From NCBI GenBank assembly GCA_016699715.1, contig CP065007.1, positions 682,001 to 746,000 on the forward strand: DNA of 64,000 nucleotides, given 5' to 3'. Below the pieces are notes generated by a model. The model was not told the DNA's origin, searched no databases, and worked only from the letters and a program-made list of their open reading frames with translations. Both the position numbers and the translations under genes were made by a program. This DNA is from Candidatus Competibacteraceae bacterium (GTDB lineage: Bacteria > Pseudomonadota > Gammaproteobacteria > Competibacterales > Competibacteraceae). This document shows, piece by piece, positions 42,553-52,148 of the stretch (the first letter of the stretch is position 1; each line of letters opens with the position of its first letter).

Positions 42553-44733
42553 TCACGCCGCCAGACGTTCGTTCAACTCCATCAACACCTTCTGCGCGGC
42601 GACCGGAACCACCGTGCCAGGGCCAAAGATGGCAGCGGCGCCATTCGCCCTGAGGTACTCGTAGTCCTGGGCGGGAATCACGCCGCCGATGACGACCATG
42701 ATATCCTCACGGCCCAGCTTCTTCAGTTCCCCAATGAGCTGCGGCAACAGGGTTTTGTGACCGGCGGCCAGCGAACTCATGCCGACCACATGCACATCGT
42801 TCTCCACCGCTTGGCGGGCGACTTCTTCCGGGGTCTGGAACAGCGCGCCGATGTCCACGTCGAAGCCGAGGTCGGCGAACGCGGTCGCGATCACCTTGGC
42901 ACCGCGGTCATGCCCATCCTGGCCAATTTTGGCGACCAGAATACGCGGCCGGCGGCCTTCGTTCTGCTCGAACTCGTCAGCCATCTGGCGGACCTTGGCG
43001 ATCTCCTCGGCCTCGCCGAACTCGCTGCCATACACGCCGGAAATGGCGCGGATGATCGCCTTATGCCGGCCAAATACCTTCTCCATCGCATCGGAGATTT
43101 CGCCCAGACTGGCGCGGGCGCGGGCCGCTTCCACCGCTTTCTCCAGCAAGTTACCGGAACCGGCGCTGGCGGCTTCGGTGATGGCATTCAGGCAAGCTTT
43201 TACCTTGGACTCATCACGGTTGGCGCGCAGTTTTTGCAGGCGTTGCACCTGCGATTCACGCACCGCCGTGTTGTCGATGCTAAGGATCTCCAGCGGGTCT
43301 TCCTTGGGCAACCGGTACTTATTGACGCCGACGATGGTTTCCTTGCCGGAGTCGATATGCGCTTGCTTCCGCGCCGCCGCTTCCTCGATGCGCATCTTGG
43401 GTAATCCGGTCTCGATGGCCTTGGTCATGCCGCCCAGACTCTCGACTTCCTGGATATGTCCCCAGGCGCGTTTGATCAACTCGTTGGTCAGCGCCTCGAC
43501 GTAGTAGGAACCACCCCACGGGTCCAGCACCTTGCAGATCGCTGTTTCATCCTGAAGATAAAGCTGCGTGTTGCGGGCGATGCGCGCCGAGAAATCGGTC
43601 GGTAGCGCAATCGCTTCGTCCAGGGCGTTGGTGTGCAGCGACTGGGTATGACCCAGCGCCGCCGCCAGCGCCTCGACGCAGGTACGGGCGACATTGTTGA
43701 ACGGATCTTGCTCGGTCAAGCTCCAGCCCGAGGTTTGGCTATGGGTCCGCAAGGCCATCGACTTGGCGTTTTTGGGATTGAATTGCTTGATGATCTTGGC
43801 CCACAGCAGCCGTCCGGCCCGCATCTTGGCCACTTCCATGAAGTAATTCATGCCGATGGCCCAGAAGAACGACAGCCGGGGCGCAAAGGTGTCGATGTCC
43901 ATGCCGGCCTTGACGCCGGTGCGCACATACTCCAGCCCATCCGCCAAGGTATAGCCCAACTCCAGATCCGCCGTCGCTCCCGCTTCCTGCATGTGATAGC
44001 CGGAAATCGAGATGCTGTTGAACTTCGGCATCTCCTTGGAGGTGTAGGCGAAAATGTCGCCGATGATGCGAATCGACGGGTCGGGCGGATAAATATAGGT
44101 GTTGCGCACCATGTACTCTTTCAGAATGTCGTTCTGAATGGTGCCGGTGAGCTTGTCGTGGGGAACGCCCTGTTCCTCGGCGGAGACGATGTAGAAGGCC
44201 AAAACCGGCAATACCGCGCCGTTCATGGTCATCGACACCGACATTTGATCCAGCGGAATACCGCCGAACAACACTTCCATATCCAAAATCGAGTCAATCG
44301 CCACGCCGGCCTTGCCCACGTCCCCGACCACCCGCGGATGATCCGAGTCGTAGCCGCGATGGGTGGCCAAATCAAAGGCGATGGACAGGCCCTTCTGACC
44401 CGCCGCCAGGTTACGACGATAGAAAGCGTTGGATTCCTCCGCCGTGGAGAAGCCCGCGTACTGGCGCACTGTCCACGGCTGGGTCACGTACATGGCCGGG
44501 TAGGGACCGCGCAGGAAGGGCGGCACCCCGGCGGCATAGCCCAGGTGCTTGAGATCCTTGATATCGTTCCGTGTATAGAGCGGATTGACGTCGATCTGCT
44601 CCATGGTCGCCGACACCCATTGCTCCAGGGTCTTGCCGGTGGTCTTCTCCACCATCGCCTTCCACTCGGCGAAACTGGGCTTGGGGAAGTCCAGGCCATA
44701 GGGCATGGAAGTGAAATCAGGTGAATGGCTCAT
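42553..44733 (-). CDS. mutB: Methylmalonyl-CoA mutase, large (catalytic) subunit
   Basis: Adenosylcobalamin-dependent subunit, 726 residues, interconverting (R)-methylmalonyl-CoA and succinyl-CoA. MYVTQPWTVRQYAGFSTAEE, GLSIAFDLATHRGYDSDHPR (substrate barrel), WSLTEQDPFNNVARTCVEAL, and the B12 domain with AKIGQDGHDRGAKVIATAFA (DxHxxG) and DVHVVGMSSLAAGHKTLLPQ. The ATG overlaps the mutA stop by 4 bp (ATGA). Together with MutA it drains propionyl-CoA made by Mcl1 to succinate via succinyl-CoA. Confidence 0.96.
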   Translation of the reverse strand: MSHSPDFTSMPYGLDFPKPSFAEWKAMVEKTTGKTLEQWVSATMEQIDVNPLYTRNDIKDLKHLGYAAGVPPFLRGPYPAMYVTQPWTVRQYAGFSTAEESNAFYRRNLAAGQKGLSIAFDLATHRGYDSDHPRVVGDVGKAGVAIDSILDMEVLFGGIPLDQMSVSMTMNGAVLPVLAFYIVSAEEQGVPHDKLTGTIQNDILKEYMVRNTYIYPPDPSIRIIGDIFAYTSKEMPKFNSISISGYHMQEAGATADLELGYTLADGLEYVRTGVKAGMDIDTFAPRLSFFWAIGMNYFMEVAKMRAGRLLWAKIIKQFNPKNAKSMALRTHSQTSGWSLTEQDPFNNVARTCVEALAAALGHTQSLHTNALDEAIALPTDFSARIARNTQLYLQDETAICKVLDPWGGSYYVEALTNELIKRAWGHIQEVESLGGMTKAIETGLPKMRIEEAAARKQAHIDSGKETIVGVNKYRLPKEDPLEILSIDNTAVRESQVQRLQKLRANRDESKVKACLNAITEAASAGSGNLLEKAVEAARARASLGEISDAMEKVFGRHKAIIRAISGVYGSEFGEAEEIAKVRQMADEFEQNEGRRPRILVAKIGQDGHDRGAKVIATAFADLGFDVDIGALFQTPEEVARQAVENDVHVVGMSSLAAGHKTLLPQLIGELKKLGREDIMVVIGGVIPAQDYEYLRANGAAAIFGPGTVVPVAAQKVLMELNERLAA

Positions 44734-46874
44734 TGGGCGACCCCCATTTTCTTTTGCAACGTGCTCAACAGCGCCAGGCAGTTGGCGTTCAGGTGAATGA
44801 AATCATCGATACCGGCAGCCTTGAAAGCTTCGACCTGATCGGCCGGATAGCCAGCGAGCATCACGGTCAGACCGGCATTGGCCTGCTTGAGCTTCTGGAC
44901 CAGCGGCGGGACGATTTCCGGATAGGTCGGGTCGGTGGAACAGATCACCACGGCTTTGGCGCCCGAGGCCAGCGCCGCATCCGCCGCTTCCTCGGGGGTG
45001 CTGAAACCGGACGGGTAAATCGTTTCAAAGCCGCCCACTCCCAGGAAAGCCGTGGCGAAATCGGCGCGACCCTTGTGCTGGGTCAGTGGCCCCATGGTGG
45101 CGAGAAAGACCAGCGGCCGCTGGCCGATACGGGCGATATAAGTTTCCGCCGCCTGCCGTAGTGTCTCGAAGGCTTGCGCGCCGCGATGGGCATGGACGGG
45201 GTTGGTGGTGGGGCCGGCCTTGGCGCCGGTGCGCGCGGCTTGGGCGATTTCACCCAGGCTCGCCCCAGCCAGCGCGGCCTGAATCGCGGTGTCCACGCTG
45301 TTCGTGCCCGCCTTGGCCAGCGCGTCCAGGGCCGCCTGCTTCTGATTGGCGTTGGCCGCCGCTCGAAACTGGTTGAGCGCCGCGGTTCGTTCCGTTTGGA
45401 CCGCCCACGCGTCCACCGACGCTGGCTCGATCCGGGTTTCCTTCATGTTCGGATACATGTTGGTGCCGACAAAGATATCCTTGCGCTTGGCGATGTTGGC
45501 GGCCCGTTTGGCGGCGGTATCGGCAATTTGGGATTGCGGCCAGTCGGCTTGGAGCGCTTTGGTCATGCCACCCTGTTTCTCGACCTCCTGAAAGAGCGTC
45601 CAGGTCTGGCGGGCCACCGAATCGGTCAGGGTTTCCACATACCAGGAGCCACCGGCCGGATCGACGGTGTGAGTAATGTGGGTTTCTTCGCGCAACACGG
45701 TATGGGCGTTGCGGGCGACGCGCCGGGAGAAATCGTCCGGAACGCGCATCAGTTCATCAAAGGGCGAAATGTGGAGGCTGTCGCAGCCGCCGACGATCGC
45801 CGAGAACGCTTCGGTGGTGCCGCGCAGCAGGTTGACGTGCGGATCGTAAATCGTCTGGTTCCAGGCCGAGGTGCGGGCATGAATGCGCATCTTTTGCGAC
45901 TCGGCATTGCCGCCGAACGCCTGGACAATCTTGGCCCATAGCAATCTTGCGGCGCGCAGCCGGGCGATTTCCATGAAAAAGTTGGAGCCGATCGACAACG
46001 CGAAGCGGAAGCGGGGCGCGGCGTCGTCCACGCTCAGTCCGCGCGCTTGCATGGTGCGGAGGTATTCGACGGCGGTGGCCAGCACGAAGGCCAGTTCCTG
46101 AGTGGTGCTGGCGCCACCGTTATGGTAGGGATGACCCTGCACGGTGATGGTTTGCAACTGCGGGGCGTTGGCTTTGGCCCAGGCGGCGAGTTGCGCCATC
46201 ACGTCGTAGATGCCGTCCAGATCGCGGGGTAAGCGACCGTCGCGGGCCAACTGGCCCAGGGGGTCCATGCCGATGGCGCCGCGTACCTTGGCCAGCGATT
46301 TACCCTGTTTTTTCACCAGCGCCGCCAGCAGCGCGGTGAAGGTCAGGGCGCTGGTGCTGGCCTGAATGAACAGGGGCGTGTTTTCGAGATCGACACCGTC
46401 CAGCGCTTGGGCGAGATCGTCGACACTGGAGATGGACAGACCACCTTTTCCCACATCGTCGGCTTCGGCCTGATCGGCGTCGATGCCCGCCAGAGTCGGG
46501 CGGTCGAGCATCAGGTTGACGGCATTCTGGCCGCGCGCCAAGTCAGTACGCAAGGCGGCATTGAAAGTCGCCGGCGTCCCGCAGGAGATTTCCTGAGCGA
46601 CATCCCAGCTCCCGGCGACATAGCCCAGCGGGGCCGCGCCGCGCACGTAGGGAGCAAAACCGGGCAGACTGTCGAGCTGCGGCAGCCCGACGATATCCTC
46701 CTGCCGATACATGGGTTGCAGGTCGATGTTTTCGTAGGTTTTGGTGACCAGCCGCTTTTCGAACGGCGCGCCCTTGAGGAATTTATCGACTACCTTTCGC
46801 CATTCCTCGTAAGAAGTAGGGGAAAACTCGTCGAAGGTGGGAGCGGGCAGATCCGCGGTTTGTGGGTTTGACAT
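44730..46874 (-). CDS. mutA: Methylmalonyl-CoA mutase, small subunit
   Basis: Non-catalytic structural subunit (714 residues) of the MutAB heterodimer. It has the same barrel as MutB (SWDVAQEISCGTPATFNAAL, PAGGSWYVETLTDSVARQTW). In its C-terminal flavodoxin-like domain the cobalamin motif DxHxxG is absent (LATMGPLTQHKGRADFATAF), as in MutA proteins. The start at 46874 has GGAGG with 6-nt spacing. In-frame codons upstream, to 46991, lie in the promoter region of the divergent epimerase gene and are rejected. Confidence 0.94.
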   Translation of the reverse strand: MSNPQTADLPAPTFDEFSPTSYEEWRKVVDKFLKGAPFEKRLVTKTYENIDLQPMYRQEDIVGLPQLDSLPGFAPYVRGAAPLGYVAGSWDVAQEISCGTPATFNAALRTDLARGQNAVNLMLDRPTLAGIDADQAEADDVGKGGLSISSVDDLAQALDGVDLENTPLFIQASTSALTFTALLAALVKKQGKSLAKVRGAIGMDPLGQLARDGRLPRDLDGIYDVMAQLAAWAKANAPQLQTITVQGHPYHNGGASTTQELAFVLATAVEYLRTMQARGLSVDDAAPRFRFALSIGSNFFMEIARLRAARLLWAKIVQAFGGNAESQKMRIHARTSAWNQTIYDPHVNLLRGTTEAFSAIVGGCDSLHISPFDELMRVPDDFSRRVARNAHTVLREETHITHTVDPAGGSWYVETLTDSVARQTWTLFQEVEKQGGMTKALQADWPQSQIADTAAKRAANIAKRKDIFVGTNMYPNMKETRIEPASVDAWAVQTERTAALNQFRAAANANQKQAALDALAKAGTNSVDTAIQAALAGASLGEIAQAARTGAKAGPTTNPVHAHRGAQAFETLRQAAETYIARIGQRPLVFLATMGPLTQHKGRADFATAFLGVGGFETIYPSGFSTPEEAADAALASGAKAVVICSTDPTYPEIVPPLVQKLKQANAGLTVMLAGYPADQVEAFKAAGIDDFIHLNANCLALLSTLQKKMGVAQ

Positions 46875-47077
46875 GCACATCCTCCAGTGGGACGGGAACG
46901 CGATAAGTTTGATGGTATCGTCGGAAGTATAGAAGATTCGGACGATTCCCGGCATGGAGCCGACCGGAAAATCGATGGCCCCCCGTTGCAATCATTATGT
47001 GGAATGACATACTGAAAAGGTCTGTTATCTTATCCTATCTTTTCCCAACTCGAACCCTAATCAAGCAGGAGGTCCTT

Positions 47078-47554
47078 GTGTCCGATAGACCGTTTAAAGT
47101 TCTGGGTATCCAGCAGATCGCCATTGGCGGGCTGGACAAGAGCAAGTTGAGCCGGCTGTGGGTGGATACCCTGGGCCTGACTTTGACTGGCAACTTCCGC
47201 AGCGAGCGGGAGAATGTGGATGAAGATATCGCCGCCATCGGTTCCGGTCCGTTCAAGGTGGAAGTGGACCTGATGCAGCCGATCGACCCCGGCAAGGCGC
47301 CCAAGGTGCATGAACCACAACTCAACCACATCGGGTTGTGGATCAGCGACCTGAAGGCGGCGGTGGAGTGGTTGACCGCCCAGGGAATGCGCTTTACGCC
47401 CGGCGGTATCCGCAAGGGCGCGGCCGGTTACGATGTTTGCTTTCTGCATCCCAAGGGCAACGACGCCACGCCGCTGAGCGGTGAGGGCGTGCTGATCGAG
47501 CTGATTCAGGCGCCGCCGGAAGTGATCGAGGCGTTCGCCAAAGTTCAGGCTTGA
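47078..47554 (+). CDS. VOC-family protein, probable methylmalonyl/ethylmalonyl-CoA epimerase
   Basis: A 158-residue glyoxalase/epimerase-fold protein from a GTG with a strong AGGAGG 7 nt upstream. Two beta-alpha-beta-beta-beta halves: FKVLGIQQIAIGGLDKSKLS, FKVEVDLMQPIDPGKAPKVH, LNHIGLWISDLKAAVEWL and EGVLIELIQAPPEVIEAF. Position beside mutAB suggests the (R)/(S) epimerase needed for both methylmalonyl- and ethylmalonyl-CoA. The first metal-ligand His of canonical epimerases is replaced (IQQIAI instead of x-H-I/V), while the later His and the final Glu remain. Divergent from mutA; a terminator follows. Confidence 0.75.
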   Translation: MSDRPFKVLGIQQIAIGGLDKSKLSRLWVDTLGLTLTGNFRSERENVDEDIAAIGSGPFKVEVDLMQPIDPGKAPKVHEPQLNHIGLWISDLKAAVEWLTAQGMRFTPGGIRKGAAGYDVCFLHPKGNDATPLSGEGVLIELIQAPPEVIEAFAKVQA

Positions 47555-47580
47555 GCGGCGGCCCGAGCGGTTGATCTGGC

Positions 47581-47610
47581 AAAGCCCGGCGGCAACGCTG
47601 GGCTTTTTTA
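47581..47610 (+). terminator. Rho-independent terminator of the epimerase gene
   Basis: AAAGCCC ... GGGCTTT stem extended by a GCG/CGC inner pair, with a T-run (GGGCTTTTTTA). Begins 26 bp after the stop. On the opposite strand it could also end the pilS-pilR transcript. Confidence 0.85.
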
Positions 47611-47647
47611 TTGCCAAGGACGGGAGGGTGAGTCCGAACGGCCGCCG

Positions 47648-49072
47648 CTATTCCAGCCCCAGTTTCTTCAGCCGGTAGCGCAGTGCCCGGAAACTGATAC
47701 CCAGCTTTTCGGCGGCGGCGGTCTTGTTGTAACGGGTCGATTCCAGCGCCCGCAGGATCGCCGTCCGCTCGATTTCTTCCAGATAGCCTTCCAGATTGCC
47801 CGACGGCGGTTGCAGGATCGGTACGGTTCTGGCCTCGAATTCGCCGCGCGGCGGTTCGTGCCGCTCGGGAGCCACTGGTTCCGAAGTCGGTGATGGCGGT
47901 GGCGGGCTTGGTTGGATCGAGGCCGGTTCTCCCGGCAGCAATAGCCCCTCGGCTTGAATCACACCATCCTCACATAAGGTGAAGGCCCGCTCCAGGATAT
48001 TTTCCAACTCGCGGATGTTGCCCGGAAATGTGTAAGCGGCCAGCGCCGCTAGCGCGGTCGGCGCCAGCTTCGGCGACGGCAGGCCGGACTGCCGGCTCAA
48101 CCGTTCGAGGATCATCTCGGCCAGCTCCGGAATATCCTGCGGGTGCTCGCGCAGGCTCGGCATTCGCAGGTCGATCACGTTCAGCCGGTAAAACAGATCC
48201 TGGCGGAAGCTGCCTTGCTTCACCAGTTCCGCCAGGGTCTTGTGGGTGGCGCTGAGGATGCGCACATCGGTGGCTACTTCGGTTGGGGCGCCCACCGCTC
48301 GCACCGCCCGCTCCTGGATCGCCCGCAATAGCTTGACTTGCATCGAGATCGGCAGATCCGCCACCTCGTCCAGAAACAGCGTGCCGCCCTGCGCCGCTTG
48401 GAACAGGCCGCCCTTGTCCTGGGTGGCGCCGGTGAAGCTGCCTTTCTTGTAGCCGAAGAATTCGCTTTCCATCAGGTGTTCGGGAATCGCCCCGCAGTTG
48501 ACCGGCACGAACGCTTTGTCGGCCCGCGGCCCGGACGAATGCATCAGCCGTGCCGCCATTTCCTTGCCGGTGCCCGATTCGCCGCTAATCAAAATGGGGG
48601 CCTGGCTGCGCGCCAGTTTGGCGATCATTTGTCGCACGTTTTCCATCACCGCCGCATGACCGAGCAGAATAGGGCGGTTGACGTCGGTCTGATCCTCGCC
48701 GCGGCTCAATCGCAGCGCGGTCGCCACCATGTTGCGCAGCACCGCCAGTTCGAACGGTTTGGAGACAAAATCGAATGCACCCAGCTTGAGCGCTTCCACC
48801 GCGCTTTCCACGTTACCGTGCGCGGTGATCACCGCCACCGGCAGATTGGGGTAATGCTTCTGAATATGCGCCACCAGGTCCAGCCCACTGCCGTCCGGCA
48901 GCCGTAAGTCAGTGATACAAAAGCCGAACAAGTGTTTTTTAAGCAAAGCGTAGGCCTCGCCGAGATCTTCCGCCGGATGGCACGTCACGCCCAGCGGCAG
49001 CAGGGTCATCTCGATCAGTTCGCGGATATCGGCTTCGTCATCCACGATCAAGGCGTTGCAGGCATCCATCAA
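47648..49072 (-). CDS. pilR: Sigma-54-dependent response regulator, PilR type
   Basis: NtrC-family activator of 474 residues. The receiver domain has the acidic pair in LIVDDEADIRELIE and the phospho-acceptor Asp in FCITDLRLPDGSGLDL. The AAA+ domain has Walker A SGESGTGKEMAARLM, the sigma-54 contact loop GSFTGA (a common variant of GAFTGA seen in PilR) and GGTLFLDEVADLPISMQVKL. The Fis-type HTH (TAAAEKLGISFRALRYRLKK) follows a Pro-rich linker. Its start overlaps the stop of the sensor kinase gene (4 bp). PilR activates pilA; no pilin gene is in the window. Confidence 0.92.
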   Translation of the reverse strand: MMDACNALIVDDEADIRELIEMTLLPLGVTCHPAEDLGEAYALLKKHLFGFCITDLRLPDGSGLDLVAHIQKHYPNLPVAVITAHGNVESAVEALKLGAFDFVSKPFELAVLRNMVATALRLSRGEDQTDVNRPILLGHAAVMENVRQMIAKLARSQAPILISGESGTGKEMAARLMHSSGPRADKAFVPVNCGAIPEHLMESEFFGYKKGSFTGATQDKGGLFQAAQGGTLFLDEVADLPISMQVKLLRAIQERAVRAVGAPTEVATDVRILSATHKTLAELVKQGSFRQDLFYRLNVIDLRMPSLREHPQDIPELAEMILERLSRQSGLPSPKLAPTALAALAAYTFPGNIRELENILERAFTLCEDGVIQAEGLLLPGEPASIQPSPPPPSPTSEPVAPERHEPPRGEFEARTVPILQPPSGNLEGYLEEIERTAILRALESTRYNKTAAAEKLGISFRALRYRLKKLGLE

Positions 49073-50763
49073 TTCGTCTCCGATACGAGGTTCGCGGCGC
49101 TAAAAGTGATGCGAAAACAACAGCCGCCTTCGGGTGGAGGGCGGTATTGCAACTGGGCCCGGTTAGCCTCGCACAACTCCCGAGCCAGATACAGGCCCAG
49201 ACCGGTGCCCTTGGCCCGGGTGGTAAAGAACGGTTCGAACAGTTTGGCGACATTGTCGGTCGCAACGCCAGCTCCGGTGTCGTGTACGTCCAGAAACGGC
49301 CGGCCGCGACCGTCGTCCAGGCCGGCGCGCAGCTCGATTTGCGGCGTTTCGCCGGCCCGGCTCCCGTGCTGGCGGGCGTTGGCGCAAAGGTTCCATAATA
49401 CCTGCCATAATTGGTGCGGATCGAAGATCACGGCCAAGTCGGCCGGCTCCACGCTCTGGCGCCACTCGGGCGTTGGCCCGTCTCGCCCTCGCAGGAATTC
49501 CTGTCCGAAATTCTCCAGCCACGGTTCCAGCACCAATCGCTCCGGTTTGAGCTGGTCGCGCCGGGCCAGGTCGAGCACGTCGCCGATGATGCGGTTGGCC
49601 CGCTTGACATTGTCGTGAACGATCTGCGCCAGCCGCCTTTCGCTGGGGCCGGGGCCGATCGATTCCTGCAAGAGCTGGGCGGCGTGGCCGATCGCCGCCA
49701 GCGGGTTGCGGATCTCGTGGGCAATGCCGGCGGTCAGCCGCCCCAGCGCCGCCAGTTTGATCTGTTGCAACCGTTCGGCGGCTTGCTGGGAGTCTTCCAG
49801 CAGCACCAGTACGCTCGCCGCCTGGCGACCGCTGAGTCGAGTGAAGCGCGGAATCAGTTCCGGGCGGTGCTCGGCCGGTCGGAAGGCCGGGTATTCCAGG
49901 CCGCCGCCCAGCCAGTCCCGCAGTCGTCGCGCCAGCGGTGGTGACAGCGCCTCCAGCGGCAGATCGGGTACGGCCTGCGGACAGTCCAGCCACTCTTGGG
50001 CGGTTTCATTGAGCAATTGCACTTGACCGTTCGGGTCGACCACCACCACGCCGTTTTGCAGGTGGCGGATGATGCCTTGGCTTAGTTCGGCCGCTTCGAG
50101 CAGCTCCAGGGTGCGCTGGCGCGCCAACGCCTCGCCGCGGCGGGCGCGTTCGGCCAGTGCGTAGGTGAGTCCGGCGGCGATGAACAGCACGGTACCCAGC
50201 ACGCCCAGTCGCACCAGATCGTCGTTGGCATCGCCCAGACGGCTCCACAGGCCGGGCCAGCCCGCCGGGCTTCGCTCCGCCCGCGCCAGTACCTGGACCG
50301 TATGCCATTGGTCCAGCAACCAGGAGGCCGTCAGCAGCATGAAGCCCAGGGCGGCCGCCAGCAGCGCCGAACTGAGTGGCAGCAGGATGCTGCTGGCGGC
50401 GACGGCGGTGATCAACAGGCTGTTCAGGCTACTGGTGATGCCGCCCGAGGCGTTGATCATCACGGTCAGTGCCACCAGATCGACCACCATCTGCAGATGC
50501 GCCTGTACCGTCAGTCGCGGGCGCCGCCAGTAGGTGCCGGCGATGGCGAGCAACGCCAACGCCAGGTAGCCTAGCGCCACCCACGAAAACAGTTGCGGAT
50601 TCTGTTTGCCGAACAACCGATTCTGTTCGTCCAGCGTCGTCGCCGCCAGCAGCAGCGCCGCCAGGATCAGCCGGAAGAAGCTGGAGGCGCGGAACACCCG
50701 CCACAGGTAGCGGCGGTCCATGAAGTGCTCGGGTAGCAGGGCGGCGATCGATTTAACGGTCAT
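49069..50763 (-). CDS. pilS: Membrane sensor histidine kinase, PilS type
   Basis: A 564-residue kinase with about six N-terminal membrane helices (FRLILAALLLAATTL through LGTVLFIAAGLTYALA). A PAS-like domain follows (GVVVVDPNGQVQLLNETAQE), then the HisKA box TAGIAHEIRNPLAAIGHAAQ with the phospho-His, and an ATPase domain with NLCANARQHGS, DTGAGV and TGLGLYLARELCEA. The start MTVKSIAALLPEHF at 50763 places the first helices after a short cytoplasmic leader. Upstream in-frame codons run into the divergent sucC promoter region and are rejected. It is cotranscribed with pilR. Confidence 0.9.
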   Translation of the reverse strand: MTVKSIAALLPEHFMDRRYLWRVFRASSFFRLILAALLLAATTLDEQNRLFGKQNPQLFSWVALGYLALALLAIAGTYWRRPRLTVQAHLQMVVDLVALTVMINASGGITSSLNSLLITAVAASSILLPLSSALLAAALGFMLLTASWLLDQWHTVQVLARAERSPAGWPGLWSRLGDANDDLVRLGVLGTVLFIAAGLTYALAERARRGEALARQRTLELLEAAELSQGIIRHLQNGVVVVDPNGQVQLLNETAQEWLDCPQAVPDLPLEALSPPLARRLRDWLGGGLEYPAFRPAEHRPELIPRFTRLSGRQAASVLVLLEDSQQAAERLQQIKLAALGRLTAGIAHEIRNPLAAIGHAAQLLQESIGPGPSERRLAQIVHDNVKRANRIIGDVLDLARRDQLKPERLVLEPWLENFGQEFLRGRDGPTPEWRQSVEPADLAVIFDPHQLWQVLWNLCANARQHGSRAGETPQIELRAGLDDGRGRPFLDVHDTGAGVATDNVAKLFEPFFTTRAKGTGLGLYLARELCEANRAQLQYRPPPEGGCCFRITFSAANLVSETN

Positions 50764-50935
50764 GACAGGGTAGCGCGGGGTGGCAATTCCTCTGAGATGG
50801 GCGATTCCACGGTATAATTTAATCACACCGGCGCCTTGATGGACCGGCCATCGCCCATCTCGCGGCGAATGCGTGAAGATTGGGGTATTTCGGGATACAA
50901 TGGCAACCTCACTGTAAAAGGGGGATGTAATCCGC

Positions 50936-52099
50936 ATGAACCTGCACGAGTACCAAGCGAAAGAACTACTCCAACAATTCGGCGTGGCGGTCCCACGTGG
51001 CACCAAGGTTACCTCCCAGCAGGAAGCGGTGGAGGCCGCCAAGGCGTTGGGCGGCCCGCTCTGGGTGGTCAAGGCCCAGGTCCACGCCGGTGGCCGCGGC
51101 AAGGCCGGCGGCGTCAAGCTGGCGCGCAGCCTCCAGGATGTCGAAGAAATCTCCGGCCGGTTGCTGGGCTCTACCCTGGTGACCAAACAGACCGGTTCCG
51201 AAGGCGTTCCGGTCCGTGCCCTGTTGATTCAGGACGGAGTGGACATCACCAACGAGCTGTACCTGAGCTGCCTGGTGGACCGCAGCAAGAAACGTGTCGT
51301 CTTTATCGGTTCGTCCGAAGGCGGCATGGATATCGAGGAAGTCGCCGCCAAGAGTCCGGAAAAAATCCTGACCGTCGCCATCGATCCGATCGCCGGCATT
51401 CAGCCTTATCAATGCCGCAATCTCGGTTTCCAGATGGGCTTGGGCAAGGATGAGGTCAGCCAGCTGGTCAAGATCATGGCCGGCATTTACAACACGTTCG
51501 TGGAGAAGGATTGCAGCCTGGTCGAGATCAACCCGCTGATCATCGCCGATGACGGCAAGATGATGGCGCTGGACGCCAAGATCACGGTGGACGATAACGC
51601 CATGTACCGGCACAAGGACCTCGCCGAGTTGCGCGATCCCACCCAGGAAGACGAGCGCGAGCACATCGCTCACGAGATTGGCCTCAACTACGTCGCGCTG
51701 GACGGCAACATCGGTTGCATGGTCAACGGCGCCGGTCTGGCCATGGCGACCATGGACGTCTGCAAGCTGCACGGCGGCGAGCCGGCCAACTTCCTGGACG
51801 TGGGTGGCGGCGCCACCGCCGACCGGGTGGCCCGCGCCTTCAAGCTGATTCTGTCCTCCGACAAGGTCAAGGCCATTCTGGTCAACATCTTCGGCGGCAT
51901 CGTCCGTTGCGACCTGATCGCCGAGGGCATCATCCAGGCCGTCAAGGAAGTGGGTCTGACGCTGCCGGTGGTGGTGCGGCTGCAAGGCACCAACGTCGAG
52001 GCCGGGCGCGACATGCTGGCCAAATCCGGCATGAACATCATGACCGCCGACGACCTGACCGACGCCGCCAAGATGGCGGTGGCCGCGGCCGCCAAGTAA
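50936..52099 (+). CDS. sucC: Succinyl-CoA synthetase beta subunit
   Basis: ATP-grasp beta subunit, 387 residues, of ADP- or GDP-forming succinate-CoA ligase. MNLHEYQAKELLQQFGVAVP at the N-terminus, VVKAQVHAGGRGKAGGVKLA, SEGGMDIEEVAAKSPEKILT, NPLIIADDGKMMALDAKITV (metal-binding region), VNGAGLAMATMDVCKLHGG and NIFGGIVRCDLIAEGIIQA. The start has GGGGGATG upstream. sucD follows after 49 bp. It converts the succinyl-CoA formed by MutAB to succinate with ATP gain and is also part of the TCA cycle. Confidence 0.96.
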   Translation: MNLHEYQAKELLQQFGVAVPRGTKVTSQQEAVEAAKALGGPLWVVKAQVHAGGRGKAGGVKLARSLQDVEEISGRLLGSTLVTKQTGSEGVPVRALLIQDGVDITNELYLSCLVDRSKKRVVFIGSSEGGMDIEEVAAKSPEKILTVAIDPIAGIQPYQCRNLGFQMGLGKDEVSQLVKIMAGIYNTFVEKDCSLVEINPLIIADDGKMMALDAKITVDDNAMYRHKDLAELRDPTQEDEREHIAHEIGLNYVALDGNIGCMVNGAGLAMATMDVCKLHGGEPANFLDVGGGATADRVARAFKLILSSDKVKAILVNIFGGIVRCDLIAEGIIQAVKEVGLTLPVVVRLQGTNVEAGRDMLAKSGMNIMTADDLTDAAKMAVAAAAK

Positions 52100-52148
52100 G
52101 CACCGGCCGACCTTGGGCCTCTCACCTCATCAGGGGAATTAGCGCACC

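Noticed and set aside
46875..47077. Cobalamin riboswitch between mutA and the epimerase gene
   Set aside because: I looked for a B12-box-like conserved core and stems and saw none; the gap is short and the genes diverge.
50764..50935. Promoter boxes for sucC and pilS (TATAAT at 50813, TACAAT at 50896)
   Set aside because: Good -10-like hexamers exist but no -35 element at proper spacing could be identified, so they are not annotated.
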